Assembly: GCA_951812805.1 (NCBI GenBank)
Contig: CATOSZ010000001.1
Span: forward strand, 558,001-622,000
From: an uncultured Alphaproteobacteria bacterium
GTDB lineage: Bacteria; Pseudomonadota; Alphaproteobacteria; GCA-2731375
DNA: 64,000 nucleotides
Direction of reading: 5' to 3'
In this document: piece after piece, positions 62,748 through 64,000 of the stretch
Position numbering within the stretch: position 1 is the stretch's first letter
How the letters are laid out: every line of letters begins with the position of its first letter
Made by a program: the position numbers and the translations under genes
The notes under the pieces: generated by a model
Told to the model about the DNA's origin: nothing
The model's input: only the letters and a program-made list of their open reading frames with translations
Databases searched by the model: none

Positions 62748-64000
62748 GCGACGGCCTCCCCGGCAACGCACAGCGTCTCATAGCGCTTGCAGTCCGCTTC
62801 GGGCCGCAAGGTCAGTTGCGGATAGGCGTGGCTCTCGCCCCATGGCGCGATGACCGGCTCCACCAGTTGGTTGATCAGATTGATGATGGCCGGAAGGCGC
62901 AGCGTGTTCTGCTCCACGGCCAGTTCACAGGCTATCTCGACCACCTCGATCCCGTGATCCTGGGCCAGCAGGAGCAGATCGACAAACTCCCGGTCCCCGC
63001 CTTTGCCGGCCATGTAATGCGCCCTGACCCGGTGCATCGCCTCAGGCAATTGCCAACCCACAAAGGGCGCGCCATCTCTCAGCGCGCCGGGCTTGCGGTC
63101 GAGTAGGGGCAGGTAATGCCAGGGCTCGAAATAGCTGGCGTTGCGGGTAAAGCGGCGCTTGTGCTCGGCAATCACATTCTGCCCTGACACAACCACGATC
63201 CGGTCCGCATAGGCGCGCAGAGAGACAAGCTCCCCGGCGAACCGGGAGGGGACGCTATAGCGATTGGTGGCATATTGGACCAGACAGGTAGAGCGGACAC
63301 GAGCGGCCTTCTCAACATAGCCGTCAAAAGCCCGGCCCAGGGGACGCAGTTCGGCGCACTCGTCTGCGAACACGTCCGAGATCTTGCGATCCGATTGTTC
63401 GGGGTGGGCGCGATTCGCCAATTCCTCGCAGCGCAGACGCAACCAGCCGTTCAGCGCATCCAGATCGTCAAAGGCGGGCTTGGGCGCAAACAGCTGTCCC
63501 CGCAGGAACCCAACCTGGTTCTCAATCTGACCCTTCTCCCACCCCGCCGCGGGTGTGCAAGCAACCGGTTCCATCACATAGTGGTTCATCAACGCCAGAA
63601 AGCGCGGATGGAACACACGGTCCTTAGAGCGCGAAACATAGGTTACCATCGTCTTGGGGTTGTCGATGATCACCCGGCGCGGTACGCCGCCATAGAAAGA
63701 CATCGCCCGTGCAAAGGCGTCCAGCACCATCTCCTGAGATTCGCTGGGATAGGCAACAACAAAGGGCTTGCGGCTATGACATAGGCGGAAGTGGGCAACC
63801 TTTACCTTCTGCTCGACACCGCCCAGGACAGCGTATTCCGTGCTCCAGTCAAACTGGAGCGCGTCACCTGCCGTAAAGTGCAACGGAATGAACGCATCCC
63901 CCGATCCGGCGCCAGAACGCTTCAGGTCGCGGACAAACCTCTGAACCGTCGAGTAGGATCCGCTATAGCCTTCCGACACAAGCTGCTCATAAAGCTTCTT
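62744..64000 (-). CDS. istA: IS21-family transposase IstA (copy 2, 5' end beyond the window)
   Basis: The C-terminal 418 codons of istA, carrying the catalytic motifs [13 protein letters not shown] and EKGQIEN, identical in translation to copy 1. By alignment with copy 1 the start would fall at about 64243-64270. Confidence 0.88.
   Translation of the reverse strand, partial: KKLYEQLVSEGYSGSYSTVQRFVRDLKRSGAGSGDAFIPLHFTAGDALQFDWSTEYAVLGGVEQKVKVAHFRLCHSRKPFVVAYPSESQEMVLDAFARAMSFYGGVPRRVIIDNPKTMVTYVSRSKDRVFHPRFLALMNHYVMEPVACTPAAGWEKGQIENQVGFLRGQLFAPKPAFDDLDALNGWLRLRCEELANRAHPEQSDRKISDVFADECAELRPLGRAFDGYVEKAARVRSTCLVQYATNRYSVPSRFAGELVSLRAYADRIVVVSGQNVIAEHKRRFTRNASYFEPWHYLPLLDRKPGALRDGAPFVGWQLPEAMHRVRAHYMAGKGGDREFVDLLLLAQDHGIEVVEIACELAVEQNTLRLPAIINLINQLVEPVIAPWGESHAYPQLTLRPEADCKRYETLCVAGEAVA

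Larger units (their letters stand above)
61386..64000 (-). mobile_element. IS21-family insertion sequence, copy 2 (right end beyond the window)
   Basis: From TGTCAATCAGCAT at 61386 onward the sequence repeats copy 1, in the same orientation, 58,857-58,858 bases away. The difference I noticed is one C fewer in the C-run before 61441. The left flank ends TCCAAGAC. The right end would lie at about 64359, outside the window. Confidence 0.85.

Noticed and set aside
2528-64000. Composite transposon formed by the two IS21-family copies
   Set aside because: The 56 kb between them is mostly core chromosomal genes in conserved order, and copy 1 is flanked by severed genes rather than a target duplication.
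1-64000. CRISPR array or prophage
   Set aside because: No regularly spaced short repeats and no phage structural or integrase genes were seen on either strand.

Overview
The window is GC-rich, gene-dense DNA from an alphaproteobacterium, probably of Rhodospirillales type. I infer this from gene content: a PopZ polar organiser, an HdaA-type DnaA relative in a DUF2066-pgsA-perM-hdaA cluster, a TIGR02302 protein beside lysA-argH, and an rnd-ppx-aspS neighbourhood. No ribosomal RNA, CRISPR array or prophage was seen.

Layout. 1-2527: 3' part of a TPR/O-GlcNAc-transferase-like gene, cut by an insertion sequence. 2528-5502: complete IS21-family element (istA, istB) carrying a long palindrome and a remnant of an IS256-like transposase. 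5503-6285: 5' end of a large surface-protein gene, cut by the same element. 6682-19818: rightward genes for a Sel1 lipoprotein, a FAH-family hydrolase, a methyltransferase, a TolC family protein, popZ, valS, a luciferase-like oxidoreductase, an amidase, a DHA2 exporter and an unknown protein behind a sigma-54-like promoter; tRNA-Cys lies among them on the other strand. 19839-26168: leftward FAD oxidoreductase, TIGR02302, lysA and argH, with tlpA divergent. 26889-33355: a secreted protein gene broken by one in-frame stop, a divergent 1086-residue secreted protein that reads as two seven-bladed propellers, and a flavoenzyme with a trimethylamine-dehydrogenase-type iron-sulfur motif. 33390-35444: a less GC-rich islet with a complete ISAs1-family element and an orphan ORF. 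35445-51076: housekeeping genes (phzF-like, aspS, rnd, ppx, hdaA, perM, pgsA-like, purM, purN, ndk, metY) and an orphan histidine kinase. 51087-57823: a complete coenzyme F420 operon (fbiC, cofC, cofD, cofE, npdG and an F420-type luciferase-like oxidoreductase). 57904-61162: a small catabolic-looking group. 61386 to the end: a second copy of the IS21-family element, in the same orientation, cut by the window edge.

How the genes work together. The clearest system is the F420 operon. FbiC makes the deazaflavin FO, CofC and CofD attach the phospho-acid side chain, CofE adds glutamates, NpdG moves hydride between NADPH and F420, and the luciferase-like enzyme is a likely user. The lysA-argH and purM-purN pairs are translationally coupled. 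DUF2066, pgsA-like, perM and hdaA are joined by three successive GTGA overlaps. The 26889-31335 pair is the least explained locus and may be a secreted or periplasmic system. The two IS21-family copies and the two severed genes around the first one show that this chromosome has been rearranged.
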